From contig NW_020170402.1 of NCBI RefSeq assembly GCF_000524195.1, positions 83,739 to 147,738 on the forward strand: 64,000 nt of DNA. Reading direction: 5' to 3'. Under the pieces are notes generated by a model, which did not search any database, was not told the DNA's origin, and saw only the letters and a list, made by a program, of their open reading frames with translations. Below, piece after piece: positions 35,301 through 46,227 of this stretch (position 1 is the stretch's first letter; every line of letters starts with the position of its first letter). The DNA comes from Echinococcus granulosus. Taxonomy: Eukaryota; Platyhelminthes; Cestoda; Cyclophyllidea; Taeniidae. A program made the position numbers and the translations under genes.

Positions 35301-38300
35301 TATAATTCACTAAACTATAGTTTGCATCCAGATTAACACAGAAACGGTGTAGGAGACTTGAGTTTGGAAGTGGCTTTAGTCAGCTGGGAGACTAGTTGTA
35401 TAGAGTAGGATTAGTAGTGCTCCACACAGCTGTCGTGGAGACTGATTCGTACACACTTTGAAAGGCCTTTTCGGTGAAAACATCATCATTTCGCTTTTTA
35501 GAACAACCTTCTCCGTCTACCAGCTCTCTGTGCTCGAGTCTGCCTTTGACATGTGTCCTTACCCCGATGCCTTGACTCGTGAAGATATCGCCAGTCGTCT
35601 TCAACTCTCCGAGTCGCGGGTTCAGGTGTGGTTTCAAAATCGTCGAGCCAAATGGCGGAAGCAAGAGGCGGACGGTGGTGGCGGCAGTAGTGGCGGAGGG
35701 AGTGGTGGTCTCCACAGCGTAAGCCTGAGTTGCGGCGGGGATGCAGTCGACTACACCGCTGTTGCACCACTGGTGAGACGCAAGCGGACTGCAGCGGGCG
35801 AGGATGGTGTAGACCATAGCCATCATGCCTCCTTGGGAGCGAAACGACTCTCATTCTCAGTCAACAGCCTGACCGAGGGTGAGGAGGATTTAGGCCAACG
35901 TGGTGACAAGGCGCTCACGATGGCGCAGCAGCAGAGTCAGTTAGGTGAGGGTTCCCTGATTAGATTAGGATTTTGCTATTTATAAGAGAAAACTAGAAGT
36001 TGTTTTGTAGGTCAGATTATGGAAAGTTGTTTACAGCCAGTTTATTATTTAACTCCAAAATATCAAAGTGTTTATATCTTGCCTTAAACAGACAACACTT
36101 TAATGTCTTTGGACATTATAAATTGCGAAACTTCACAACCTTTTCAAAGTAGATTGCGCCCAGTTCGTCAACTTATTTACAACTTACCATTTCAGAGCGC
36201 AAATCCACTTAAAAATGGTCACATTTCAAACGACCGTGACTCAGAAGCGATGGAAATCTCATTTTGGTGAATTCCCAATCCCTTAATTCGGGCTGATTTT
36301 CTATTTGAGGCAAATTTACTTAGTCATTCAGACCGTGAACTGGCTGCTTGCTTGAAGGCGCCTTATTTTTAATAAGTAATTTAGAAGGACTGTTCAAGTT
36401 ATGATGTCTACTTCATAGCATGTATTGCTAAAACATCCTTAAGAATATAATTAATCCCCATTTTGGAGGTCTAAAATAATGATTCTCCTATTTGTTGATG
36501 CAATTTCTTGGAAAATCTCCCCAAAAGTGACCATGTTCAAGCAATCAGTGACATTGAGTTATACCAGAATAAAAGCATCTCTAATTCGTGACCTTAGCAG
36601 TCCAGAACACTGAATACCTCGAATTGGGTGCTATGAAACAAAACAAGAGATGTATTCTTGATTAAAGAAGTTGCATTGGCTTGATTAAGTGGGAAAGAGT
36701 CCCTGTAGTTCAAGGAACGTTGTTTTCTTTGTTGGGGATAGTCTCATTGCCTCCGTGATAAGTTAAATTCAACTTTCCCACTTGTCTACATCAAGTCCGT
36801 AATTGTGACAGGTAGTTTAGACCATTCAGTAAAACAACTTTGAGGTTTCGGAAACATATTTGGCCTAGTTCATCGACTTTACCCCCTGCAGCACCGGATA
36901 TCTCTGGAAATTCTTATTTAAGGGGAGAGAGGTTTACTATTTAAAGGATGAACGTCTAGCTCTGTTTAAAGTCACTTGCAAAGACAATGTGCGAAAAAAA
37001 TTCGGTGAAGTTAAAGGACTCAACCAGAGTGAGCTGTCAAAATGACTGCCATAACCAATCACACAAGGCCACTTCGATACCATTTAAGCAGTAGTTATCT
37101 CTGACATTACAAGGTTTAGTAAGTTATAGGAGTGCCTTTATGGGGAAGGAGGATCGACAGTGGACCAAGTTTGATTGATTGATAAATAGGCCGGTTGATG
37201 GATCGACCGACCGACCGACCAATTCTGAGCAGGCTGAGATGGCTGGTTGTGAATGTTTCGTTATTCATTGCAATTGATGTTATTTTTAAAATACTTTTCT
37301 TAGGCATACCTTATTTTACTTGTTCGAAATCACTTTGGTATTCCAAAAATATATTGAGGAAAAATTAGGCGAAGTGAAAGGACCCAATCAAAGCAAGATG
37401 TCAGACTGTGCCATATCCGATCGAAGAAGGCTACTTTAATTCTATTATAAGCAATAGTCACATCTGACACTACAGACCCTGATAACCTATCAGTGTAAAT
37501 TTACGGGAGGGGTGATCGACTTTGGATTGAGGTTGACTGATGAATAGGCCGAGTGATCTTTGAACCGGCTAAAATGAGTAAATGCAAATGTTTCATTATT
37601 TTTACAATTTATGATTTTCAAACATCTTTTTGGAAGCATTTGTTGTTTCCATTGTTCAAAATCACCCTCTTATTTCAAGAATAAGGAGGAGAAATTGAAA
37701 GAAGCGAAAGGACGTAACCAAAATGTCACGTCAGACTGCATGTCATATCCATTCGGCTAAGACTTCTTTAATCCCATTTAAGCTAAAGTCACGTCTGAGA
37801 CACTAAGCTTAATAACTCATCAGTTTCCCTTGATGGAAAGGACAATCAAATGCCGATTAAGGTTGAGTGATTGACTGATAGATAGATTGACCGACGGCCG
37901 GCCGACCGATTGACCCAACGACTGCATTTTGAACAGGCTGAGTTGGATAAATGCAACTATTTCGTTACTTTTTTGCCACGGAATATTTTTTTCGGAGGCA
38001 CTTATTGGATTCGCGGCTTTAGTGGTTTTTGGGGGCGACAGCGCGTCAGCATTAATTAATTAGGAGTAATCGAATTAGCGGTTGCTCGCTTTTAATTAAT
38101 GCATAAATGTCCAAAAGCCTGGACAGGTTGAACAGGCTAACCTCCTCACTCCTGCCTGTATTTAATTATCCGGGGCTTCTCCTTCAGGAAGTTTAAAGGC
38201 GCGTGCACGCACCCACACCCACGGAGCGAAAAACGCTTTGAGTTTGTGAAGGCGGACTAGGCGAGCGGTCTGCACGTAGGCAGGTCCCGTAAATAATGCT

Positions 38301-39169
38301 GACAGAGGGTGGGTAGAGGAAGGAGGCTACTTGCTGGCCATTGCTTCAAAGAGAAGTTCCGACACAGAAGTCATTATTGTAATACTTCCAATAATAATTA
38401 CGGTAATGATAATTAAAGCACTTGACTGGTCGTAAACCGGTATCAGAGAGCGAGAGGGTGAGGAAGGTGGGTAGGTGGTTTGGTGATAAAAACTTTAGCG
38501 CTACCTCGCTCTCCTCCCTCTCTCACTCTCAATGGCTCTAACCAATAACCGCCACCTATTCACGTTTCGTCAGTAGTCTGACAACAATGCAGACAAACTG
38601 GCCACGTAATCCATCTAGTGACCGTTCAAAGCGCTTAGTTAGCTAAACGAAAGATAAAGACCGTTTATTCTCCTCTATTTAAATTGGGGTGCACATGAAT
38701 TTCAATTAAAGAACGGTCAAACGTTTATGAAGACATATAAAATTACCCATTTGTTTATTTATTCACAGGTGGAAACTTTCTGCGCTACCTCTGCTCCCTC
38801 TTCTTAAACAGTACTAACAATAGCGGCAATGGTAGTGGTATTCCCTGCAATGAAAAGACCCCCATTCCTCTGCCCCAGTATCCACTCCCAGTGCTCCCCC
38901 GTTCGGATTTGCCCTTGTCCCTTTTTCCCCCTCCCCCTCCCTTACTGCCACCACCACCACAATCACAACCACCGAGGGTCATCAAAGATGAGGAAGAAGC
39001 CTCTAGGACCTGTTCAGACGGCGGAATATGCAGCAGCGGTGATGGCAATGGTAATGATGTCAACGGCGGTTCCCTTGACTCGAGGTACCAGTTGGCAAAG
39101 CGATTTTTGGACTCCCTCCTCCTTCAGAAGGCAGCTCTTCAGCAAAGTCAGAAACGGGACACGGAGTAG
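25959..39169 (+). CDS. repo: paired-like (Q50) homeobox transcription factor, Repo-like, 4 exons, 501 aa
   Basis: Exons 25959-26388, 34363-34594, 35502-35944 and 38769-39169 join in phases 1, 2 and 1 with GT..AG borders to one 501-codon frame ending TAG. Residues 217-276 are a complete homeodomain: R5, L16, F20, W48, F49, Q50, N51, R53. [19 protein letters not shown] and PYPD (residues 240-243) together are characteristic of the glial factor Repo; Uncx, Shox and other paired-like classes fit less well by eye, so the class is probable and the symbol provisional. Family members are nuclear DNA-binding regulators recognising TAAT/ATTA cores. There is no paired box. The N-terminus is Ser/Thr/Pro-rich. 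A Gly/Ser linker follows the homeodomain (279-290), an EH1-like FSVNSLT lies at 339-345, a proline-rich tract spans about 394-437, and the tail is helix-prone. An alternative start is Met at 26088. Confidence 0.88.
28777..28794. repeat. (GA)n microsatellite
   Basis: About nine GA units in tandem, within intron 1 of the homeobox gene. Confidence 0.85.
29815..29978 (-). repeat. solo terminal repeat of the TRIM-like family, inside intron 1
   Basis: Minus-oriented: TCGGTTTTGGCAGTGGGC, GCCGGGTGGCCCAGCA, CCTTTCTGCAGG, GAGCAATATGTCGTCTTTCC and CTTCGGAAAAGTCTTGAATGG. It is the only copy recognised between 22.0 and 40.3 kb and lies antisense to the host gene. Confidence 0.65.
31823..31922. other. assembly gap (100 N) in intron 1
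   Basis: Exactly 100 N; true length unknown. The homeobox coding frame is not affected, since all exon joins are confirmed by phase. Confidence 0.98.
34034..34190. repeat. alternating purine-pyrimidine tract
   Basis: Runs such as GCGTATGTGTGTGCATGCAG, GCGCATACGCGCGCG and GCGTGTGCGTATGCGTGTGG surround a TTAATTAATT core at about 34160-34169, some 190 bases before exon 2. Alternating sequence of this kind can adopt Z-DNA; whether it matters here is unknown. Confidence 0.55.
34363..34594 (+). CDS. repo: homeobox gene exon 2
   Basis: Encodes residues 144-221: a His/Gly/Pro/Asn-rich stretch ([16 protein letters not shown]), then KVKKARHR, whose last five residues are homeodomain positions 1-5. 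It ends ATAG|GTACGT in phase 2, so the intron splits the codon for homeodomain Arg5. Confidence 0.86.
35502..35944 (+). CDS. repo: homeobox gene exon 3 (homeodomain residues 6-60)
   Basis: After the acceptor TTTCGCTTTTTAG the exon reads [15 protein letters not shown], through [10 protein letters not shown], to [20 protein letters not shown] Gly/Ser linker, a basic VRRKR stretch (312-316), the EH1-like FSVNSLT and a Gln-rich end follow. The donor GTGAGG leaves phase 1. Recognition helix residues are intact, so the product should bind DNA. Confidence 0.93.
36990..38000 (+). repeat. three-unit divergent tandem repeat in intron 3
   Basis: Units begin near 36990, 37358 and 37690 (periods about 363 and 330). 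Each repeats, in order, GAAG(T/C)(T/G)AAAGGAC..AACCA, a TCTGACA(T/C)TAC block, a GG..GGATCGAC or GACAATCAA block, a TTGATTGA/GACCGACC microsatellite-like stretch (GACCGACCGACCGACC at about 37207-37222), and TGCAA.(T/A)(G/A)TTTCGTTA. Units are clearly related but strongly diverged. No coding potential. Confidence 0.75.
38040..38130. promoter_or_regulatory. TAATTA cluster in intron 3
   Basis: CATTAATTAATTAGG at about 38050-38064 and TTTTAATTAATGCA at about 38091-38104, with ATCGAATTAGCG between, give at least three homeodomain-type cores in 60 bases. Candidate regulatory site, possibly autoregulatory; inference only. Confidence 0.35.
38769..39169 (+). CDS. repo: homeobox gene exon 4 (C-terminus)
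   Basis: The acceptor TTTATTTATTCACAG is followed by GT that completes Gly369, then 132 codons to TAG at 39167-39169. Features: a hydrophobic [12 protein letters not shown], an Asn/Gly/Ser stretch, a proline-rich tract with [11 protein letters not shown], an acidic KDEEE, and a helix-prone [19 protein letters not shown] near the end. The frame stays open from acceptor to stop and matches the phase of exon 3. Confidence 0.82.
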
Positions 39170-40369
39170 CCTGTGGCACACTCCAAAAGCACCCTCTACT
39201 TCACAATTATACACATACCGTGCAATACATTCCTCTTTATAGTGCACAAAGTATACTACTCACAACTCTACTTATTTCCAGCGAATCAAGTGGGTTGATC
39301 ATGCAATGACATTGGCAAAATATTAAAGGGGCTTTTTCCTAAGGATGTTGCCTCAGGGTAAAATTAGCTACGCTTACCAATTAAAAGTTGAGGATTCCAA
39401 CTTTTCAAAGTTGTATTCAAGGTCAGTAATGCCTTTTGAAACTCCATACCAATGCACCATGCATACTACTCACAAGTCTACTGAATTCGCCGTTTTATCT
39501 TGGGAGTAATCAGCGTTATTAGGGAAGTTCACCTGCTTCGTGGGAGTGCCACATTGTTTAGAGTCTTTTTATACCAATGTAGAGGGTGTGTGTTCTGCAC
39601 CGAAAATTTTGATTTCGTAAGGAGGGGTCATTTTTTATTTGCTGGAAGTGGAATACAAGAAGCATTTCTTTGTCGATCGTATAATTGCTACCTGAGGTTC
39701 CGTTATATTTTACTTTAAGGAACACAGTGAAAAGCTTTACTATGTATTATGTTATCAGATTCTGTGAAAGAAGTTTTTAATAGAATTCCCTACCCGAATC
39801 TCCGGAGGGAATTTGACCAACGCAGCTCAGACGTTTTTTAACTTTTCATATGTGACACATCCCAATCAGGCTTCATTTAGTTTCCCATTTTTCGAATCAA
39901 ATGTGGCAAATGGGTGTGATCGGTGGACTTGGAGGAGAAGACTAGTACATGCCACTTATGTGACAGTGGCGACGAAAGAGTTGATAGGTTACTGAAGGTC
40001 ATGAAAGGACAGCCTCGTTAAGGTAAACTGTTTCCACCTATGTTCAGACAACCACCATCCAAAATTTAGGGGGAAATAAAATATATATATCCTTATTATG
40101 AAGCATCCAAGACAAATTGGGCGAGCTCCAGGGAACATTTGAGCATTCTAAGTTTATTGCGGAAATTACAGCAATTCCTTTGGAGTTAATCTCATAAGAC
40201 AGTAATGCATGCAGTGAAGCCAGCATGTTACTTGGAAATGGACTAGGCTCTGAAATTTTAAGACAAGGCTGAATTTGTACCTCGGATTATTCATATAGCT
40301 ATCAATAGGCTATTAAAGATTATTTATAATACGAGTACCAAACGTGGATATAAATTCATCAGATGGACA
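39170..40369 (+). other. probable 3' UTR and downstream DNA of the homeobox gene
   Basis: No canonical AATAAA directly follows the stop. A variant ATTAAA occurs at 39322-39327. An imperfect direct repeat (GTATACTACTCACAACTCTAC near 39250 and GCATACTACTCACAAGTCTAC near 39462) marks a short local duplication. Frames at 39500-39718 and 39813-39995 have no support. Confidence 0.35.
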
Positions 40370-41400
40370 CAGCTCTAGCATGACGATACCTCTTTGAAGA
40401 CAATAGAAGACATAATACAGGGGAAGAATGCACATTATCGACATACAGGAGGGCTGGAGGGCCGAAGGTGTGGCCAAAGGGCAGGAGGCCCAGCAAAACC
40501 AAAACGAAAATTCATTCCTATCGTCAAAGTATTGCAAAGTCCCTTCCTCACTTCGAGCTTCATCCCGGCCGATCCCCTTGGTCAATCTCCTTCGTAGACC
40601 ATCACACCTTACTCGGTTCAGTAACTAAAGTACCCACTAACTAATTGCACCAGACATCAAATTCGAGTGCACCTGGGAAGATATTTGGAGGTAACCTCGC
40701 TGACTCCTCTTGGTAGTTCTGCTTAATCCAAAGGTTCGTCTTATCTGGAAATTGTGTTGAGGGAAGCGGGAATGTGCTGGCCATCTCGCATGTCATCGCT
40801 AGACGGAAGGGTGCTGGCATAAACCAAAGTCACTTAGCGAAGGACGGGGTCTAACGTGGTCTAGTGGGAATAAGGTCGCTCTTCTTTTCCTCCTTACAGC
40901 TTTGTTCTCACTTTGGTTCTGTCCAGCCATAGTACCTATCTGGGTCCTAACTGGCTAGCATAGAGATGAAGCAGGTATCACGTTTTCGCTCAACTGACAT
41001 CTTCATGCGGATATCGTTGACAGTTTTGTAATGAACGTTTCCGGATGGTCAGAGGCTAGTATCGCTATGTTAAGTGCTTTCCTGTAGAACAGAGACTGGG
41101 GTAGTTGTCAGAGGTAGATGTCATTCTCAACCCTTCTGTTAAGGGTCGTCAGGAACTCATTCATCCGCAGCATATCCACTTCTTCCATCATACTAATGTT
41201 TATCACTTAGCGGTGGAAATCAAAATATTTGTCCTTAGGATTGGGCTGACTTGTCGCTGCCACCAATATAGCGCTCCTAGTCTTTCATGAAGTCGGGAGA
41301 AGGCATAATACTAGGGCAGAATATGCATTTCCGACTTGGAGTAGGGCCAAGGGCAACCAGCATAGCACGTAGGCCATGTCACGCAATGATTTAAGCGATT
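40370..41400 (+). mobile_element. full-length TRIM-like element (plus orientation)
   Basis: Left terminal repeat about 40370-40530 (GAAGACATAATACAGGGGA, GGCAGGAGGCCCAGCAAAAC). Right terminal repeat from about 41269 (TAGCGCTCCTAGTCTTTCA, AAGGCATAATACTAGGGCAG). The internal region has GATCCCCTTGGTCAATCTCC, CTTACAGCTTTGTTCTCACT, GGGGTAGTTGTCAGAGGTAG and CCGCAGCATATCCACTTCTT in the family order. No protein-coding frame stands out. Confidence 0.75.
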
Positions 41401-41664
41401 TGTATCTAAGTTTCTTTTTTGCTCGATAAAATGGAGTACAATAAGTGTTTGATTTATCCTTAACCAGATCTGTTTGCACGATATTTACCCAAGTAGAATC
41501 GAATTCAATAAAATCAAGTATTTTTATAAGAAAACAGAAGCTTTAAGAACGTCAAAATGCTTTCGAGTAGTAATTTATAGTGCTCCAAGTCCTTCCACTT
41601 GGTGATACCCATGACGTACGCATTGCACCGTTTAACTGCGTATTTAATTGCGCGGTCACTTCTA

Positions 41665-41790
41665 TCTCTGCTGGCTGTGCAATCACTCTGCAGCACGACC
41701 TTCGGGCCGGGCTAGTCTCCTCCCAGCCCCTCTGTACTGCCTTAATGCATGTTCTTTCATGCCACTTTGGTTTACTGCGACTTCAGTAAA
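41665..41790 (-). repeat. solo terminal repeat fragment of the TRIM-like family
   Basis: Minus-oriented: CTCTGCTGGCTGTGC, GACCTTCGGGCCGGGCTAG, CAGCCCCTCTGTACTGCC and AATGCATGTTCTTTCATGCC. It lies about 270 bases downstream of the full-length copy, in opposite orientation. Confidence 0.55.
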
Positions 41791-44700
41791 AGACACGGGA
41801 TGCTAAACTAACAGCCGTTACAGATAATTACGATGAAATTTGTGAAGAGATAATTGTTTAGGGTGGGAAAATACTCCATTAATGAGTCGAACTAAAAAAC
41901 TGGAAAAACTCAACGTTTAGTTGATTTTGCTGCTTACAAATAAGAGCGAAGTGTCGGATGTGGGTGGGTATCAAATTGAAGCCCAAACCCTTGCTGACTA
42001 TCGAGTCGATAGGCGGGAGCGAAAGCAACAAATATGGCAATACAGCTAACTCGTCAATTAATGGGGTGCAATGTTAATGAAATTGGATCTACCAGACACG
42101 CAGTAGATTAGCACTGATAAACCAGGCACATGGATGTTTAGGTTAACTGTAAACAGTTCCCATAACAAAATTAAGACTGACTATTTACAAAATGCGGAAA
42201 AGTTGTCCCAAACAAGTAAGGATATCAGAAGTGACCTCTGCAGATGCTTTGAAATGCTGAGGGATTTGTGTTAAATAAGGGATTTATGTGAATTCACCGC
42301 AATATTTATGCTAACTTTACCCAATCACTTGTTCCGCAAATATTTTTCTTAGAGGTAAGTAGAAGGATGATGTTAAGTATGGTCAAAGTTATGTTAGTGG
42401 TAGCGACAAAAGCGTTCTTTTAAGTATTTTCTATTTAGTAGTCTACATTGTCTGGAGAGTGCCATTATCAATACTTACAGTGGGAGTCACTCCAGGTAGT
42501 CTACATCTCTTTATTACCTGAAAAATAAATGGACTGCAACAATTACTCATGGTGATATTCTCTGGCTTTGAATTTCTATTTTTCTATAATAAAATATAAA
42601 TTTGTAACATTTATGAAATCATCAAAGATGTGCTAACTTGGATAGTACTCCAATTCATGAAACTGAAACAAAAAATATTAAACGCGATTTCACTCCGCAA
42701 AGTTTGAAGGCAATGTTATAGACTATGACATCTGAAACAATCATTGTAAGCTCAAATAACTTCTATAAATTTGGAAAGTGATTTAAACTTTGAGTTTACC
42801 AGCACCGCAAGCATGGATCGACCCCTAAGGTCAAAAGACTGATTTCCTTACCGAATATGTATTAGCTACTTACACTTATTAAGTACCTAAGGTAATTTTC
42901 TTGTTCATATGGCTTTCAGAGTAGCTCCATTAAATAAACTTTACTTTTAAAGAGAAAAGACATAAAATATTCTAAGCTAAAAACACTTCCTGCTTATTTT
43001 CCACAATAAGTCCTTTTAGATGCTTTAAATCCTAAGTCCTGAGCTAGTGGATCCATCAGAGCCAGAAAAATGAAAAATTGAATTTTGTGGCAAACTGACT
43101 TTAAATATTAAGGGCTACTTCACCACCTAATCAAATGTTCCTAGCATTGAAAAGGTGTCATCTGCCTTCTTTGTAGTGGGGAAGTTAAAATATCTGAATA
43201 AAGTCGAAAATCCACTCCCTTAAAGCTTTCAAAAATTTACCATTTTTTTTTGCAGTTATGCAAGATTAGGCTGAATTACGCGCTAAAAATCTGGTGGTCT
43301 TCGAGTGATCATTTAAAATATAAAGGTAACACCTTGATGTTTTCCATTCAGCTAAGAGGTAAAACAGTCTAACCAGTTGAATTAGGATGATTTCTGGATA
43401 CAGTACTTATTAGACCAGGTGTAAGTACTGTTGTTCCCATTACAAGAGGCCAAAATACGAGCATACACATTAAGATAACAAGAGACCTAGAGTAACTTTC
43501 GGATCACGAAGCAATAATCCATTTAAAGGTGAAAGCAATGTGCTTCTAAAATCTCAGGGGAGCACTTCAAATACTTATCCATATAGCAGTGAAGACAAGT
43601 ACTTACTACCTGGTGCCATGTAAGATTACAAAAGTTTTTATATCAAATTTTGCAGCCTAAATAAAGTTCCCCCCACTTCACTAGGGAGGTAGGTATCTTA
43701 AGCAAAAAGTAACCTGACCGAAATCGTAAGATTAACAGCACGCCATCATAAGTGATCTGTCGGGAAATTCAGTCCGATTTTCGTAATCCCAATGCAGTAA
43801 ATAGTGAAAACTGGAATTTTGAAAATCTCTACGAACTTTCAATAAAAACAGGAATCAAAGTGGGCTTTACATGAATTCTTTATGCGTAATGGAGTCCGGA
43901 TAAGAAGGCTTATGACCCATCACGCATCTTCCGAGGTTTTATTCATTCCTTAAGAGCGCGTACAATAGATTCTGTTTTTAGCTAATCTAGTTTAATCCAA
44001 AACAGTAGAGGTACAAATATGTCCAAAAAGTTAGTGCTTCCTTCAAAAAGTGGAGGTGCATGTTTAAGTGCATCCATTACAAACCATAGATGGATATGCC
44101 AGTCCATCAGTACGTCATCCTTCAGTGTTCTCCCTAGCCTTTCAGCTTATTGCTAGCGTCATAAAATGCCATTAGAACTTGATAGATGTAGCTTGCTAGC
44201 TTTGAGAAAAAGTTCAAATTTGTTAAATGGCAGTTAAACAAGCGGTATTATGTGATAGCGGAAAGTACAGACAAGGATCAAACGGTTGAGATTATTTGAC
44301 CTCAGTGATAAATCATTCATAGATAGATGCACCACGTGCGGGAAGGAAAACTGCCTAGCCTTCATAAAAGAGACGACTTTCGTGTCACTAATGCTTAAAA
44401 TAAATCCATATTAACATGTCAAAGATCTCTAGTTAAGTTTAGCCCGGTTAATGTAGGAGCTCTCACTGTCATCAACCGTTACAGAAAAGTCGGCGGAGGC
44501 TCCGTAAATGCCCTCCACCCACATTCATGAACAGGCGACAAACAGCTTAGGCTTACCAGCTTGTTGTTTTCCACTTTCGCACCTTATAAAAACGCGCCAT
44601 GAATATTACGTTGTTTACCGAATGATTTATGAGGAAAATTACCGTGAGCCACCGTCAAACGATTCACAAACAGCTCCTCACCTCTAAGGTCCACACCACT

Positions 44701-46227
44701 TCAACCTCAGAAGGCTGTGGCTGGTCGGTAAGTAAATTTTGGACCCTATAAAATGTTTATTTAAAAGCTATGGGACTAAACGTCAACTCATGGAGAAGGT
44801 CAGATTCTTAGGGGGTAAATGACGTCTGCATATCCTATTTGAGATAGGATAGGATTAAAATACCATCTCCTGTTGTAGATAATCATTTTCCAACTGACTT
44901 CTACTTCTTTTTCGACGTTAGACGATCGCATGTGAAGTAGGCATGTGGGAAATGAAACACACCCTTTTGCCTTTAAAGGTAAAACGCTTTATAAAAGTGG
45001 AATTTTTAAGCTGACGTCTCATGGGAAAAGGAAATTTGAACCGTAATCTTTTAAAAGGCTTTCTCATATTGCTCACTTTTTGTTAAAAAACCGAACAAAC
45101 TCACTTAGTTAACATGAGCAAAGTTTGAAGTTCTTCATTTTTAAGAGAGACATTGGAGGAGTCATTGCTCTAGTTACTGATGAAAAAGTCGACTGTTTGC
45201 CTCGACCCACTTTGCTTTCCTCTGTGTTTGAGTGCTACTTTACGATAACTTGTGGAACTTAGAGCTTACGACCAAAAAGTTGGCATTTAGATGTCTTCGA
45301 ATTGCCTATTATTAAACGCCTAGCTGAACCATTAAAGAGACCGCACATGTAGTCTGTCTGGGTGTTTTAGGACACATTCAGTAGAGTTAAAGTTAGCTTC
45401 AGATCTGACTTAAAATACAGACTTGAATAAGCATCATGCTGTAGTTACTAGACAAAACAAACGCCGAGGAATCTTCACCTTGTGGTACAATTGGTTGGAT
45501 CATGAACATCCCAGAAGACTGATGGTCGCTTTGTATTTTAAATTTGGTCAGGTATAATTTTCCTTGAATAGGTTTTAAATCTTAAGATCAGTGAGTTAAT
45601 TGGGAAAGTGAGATAAAAGTACGACCTCCTGTTTCGACACTTAAAATGCTCCATTGTTACCTTCCAAGGGGAAATGCTGGAATCCTTTGCTATAGCATTT
45701 CTGTCATTCCTGAAGCAAGGTCTGGAAGTAGTCCCACCACCAATGTTTAGAAGAGTTGGGGATCTGGTGGAGTTTGAATACAAGCCGCAAGCGTTGAAGA
45801 GGAGCCAGGGGGGACTTGCACATCCAATTACGATATCGTTCTCCACCTTCAACGTTGTGTTTGGCTAGTCTTCCGCTGAAACGATGTCAACCGTGAAGTA
45901 GGAAAGACGATGATTTGGTGTATTTGCATTACATCTGGAAGGCGTTTTACTATCGGTGATATATCCCATGGATTGGGTGATGCTTCCAACTACTACGTTC
46001 TTTGTTGGGCGAAGTGAGAGTTGTAGTTCTAACCCGTAGCCCAATTCATTTTAGAACATATTTTCACAGATAATTGGGAAACGGAGAGGTAAGAGGACAT
46101 TCGTTTCCTTCTCATGTGGTCTCGACTTGTTCAAATTTCCCCCAGATGCTAAACCTAAGATTAGGAGAGCTCTTCTGCAATGAGTCTCTGCAGCCATGTC
46201 AAATAGGTTTGTGTTATACTTTATTTG
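41791..46227. other. long AT-rich intergenic stretch
   Basis: No copy of the repeat families, no recognised RNA gene and no exon with paired splice sites. Opposed frames at 45538-45868 (104 codons minus, 64 codons plus) overlap each other; I could not decide whether either is real. A 7-bp inverted repeat, ATCCTAT/ATAGGAT, lies near 44832-44850. Confidence 0.45.

Noticed and set aside
34487..35854. Minus-strand frames opposite the homeobox exons (94, 118 and 144 codons)
   Set aside because: Antisense shadows of the real coding exons.
45538..45868. Opposed frames of 104 (minus) and 64 (plus) codons
   Set aside because: They overlap each other, show no motif or splice pair, and no transcript signal is inferable.
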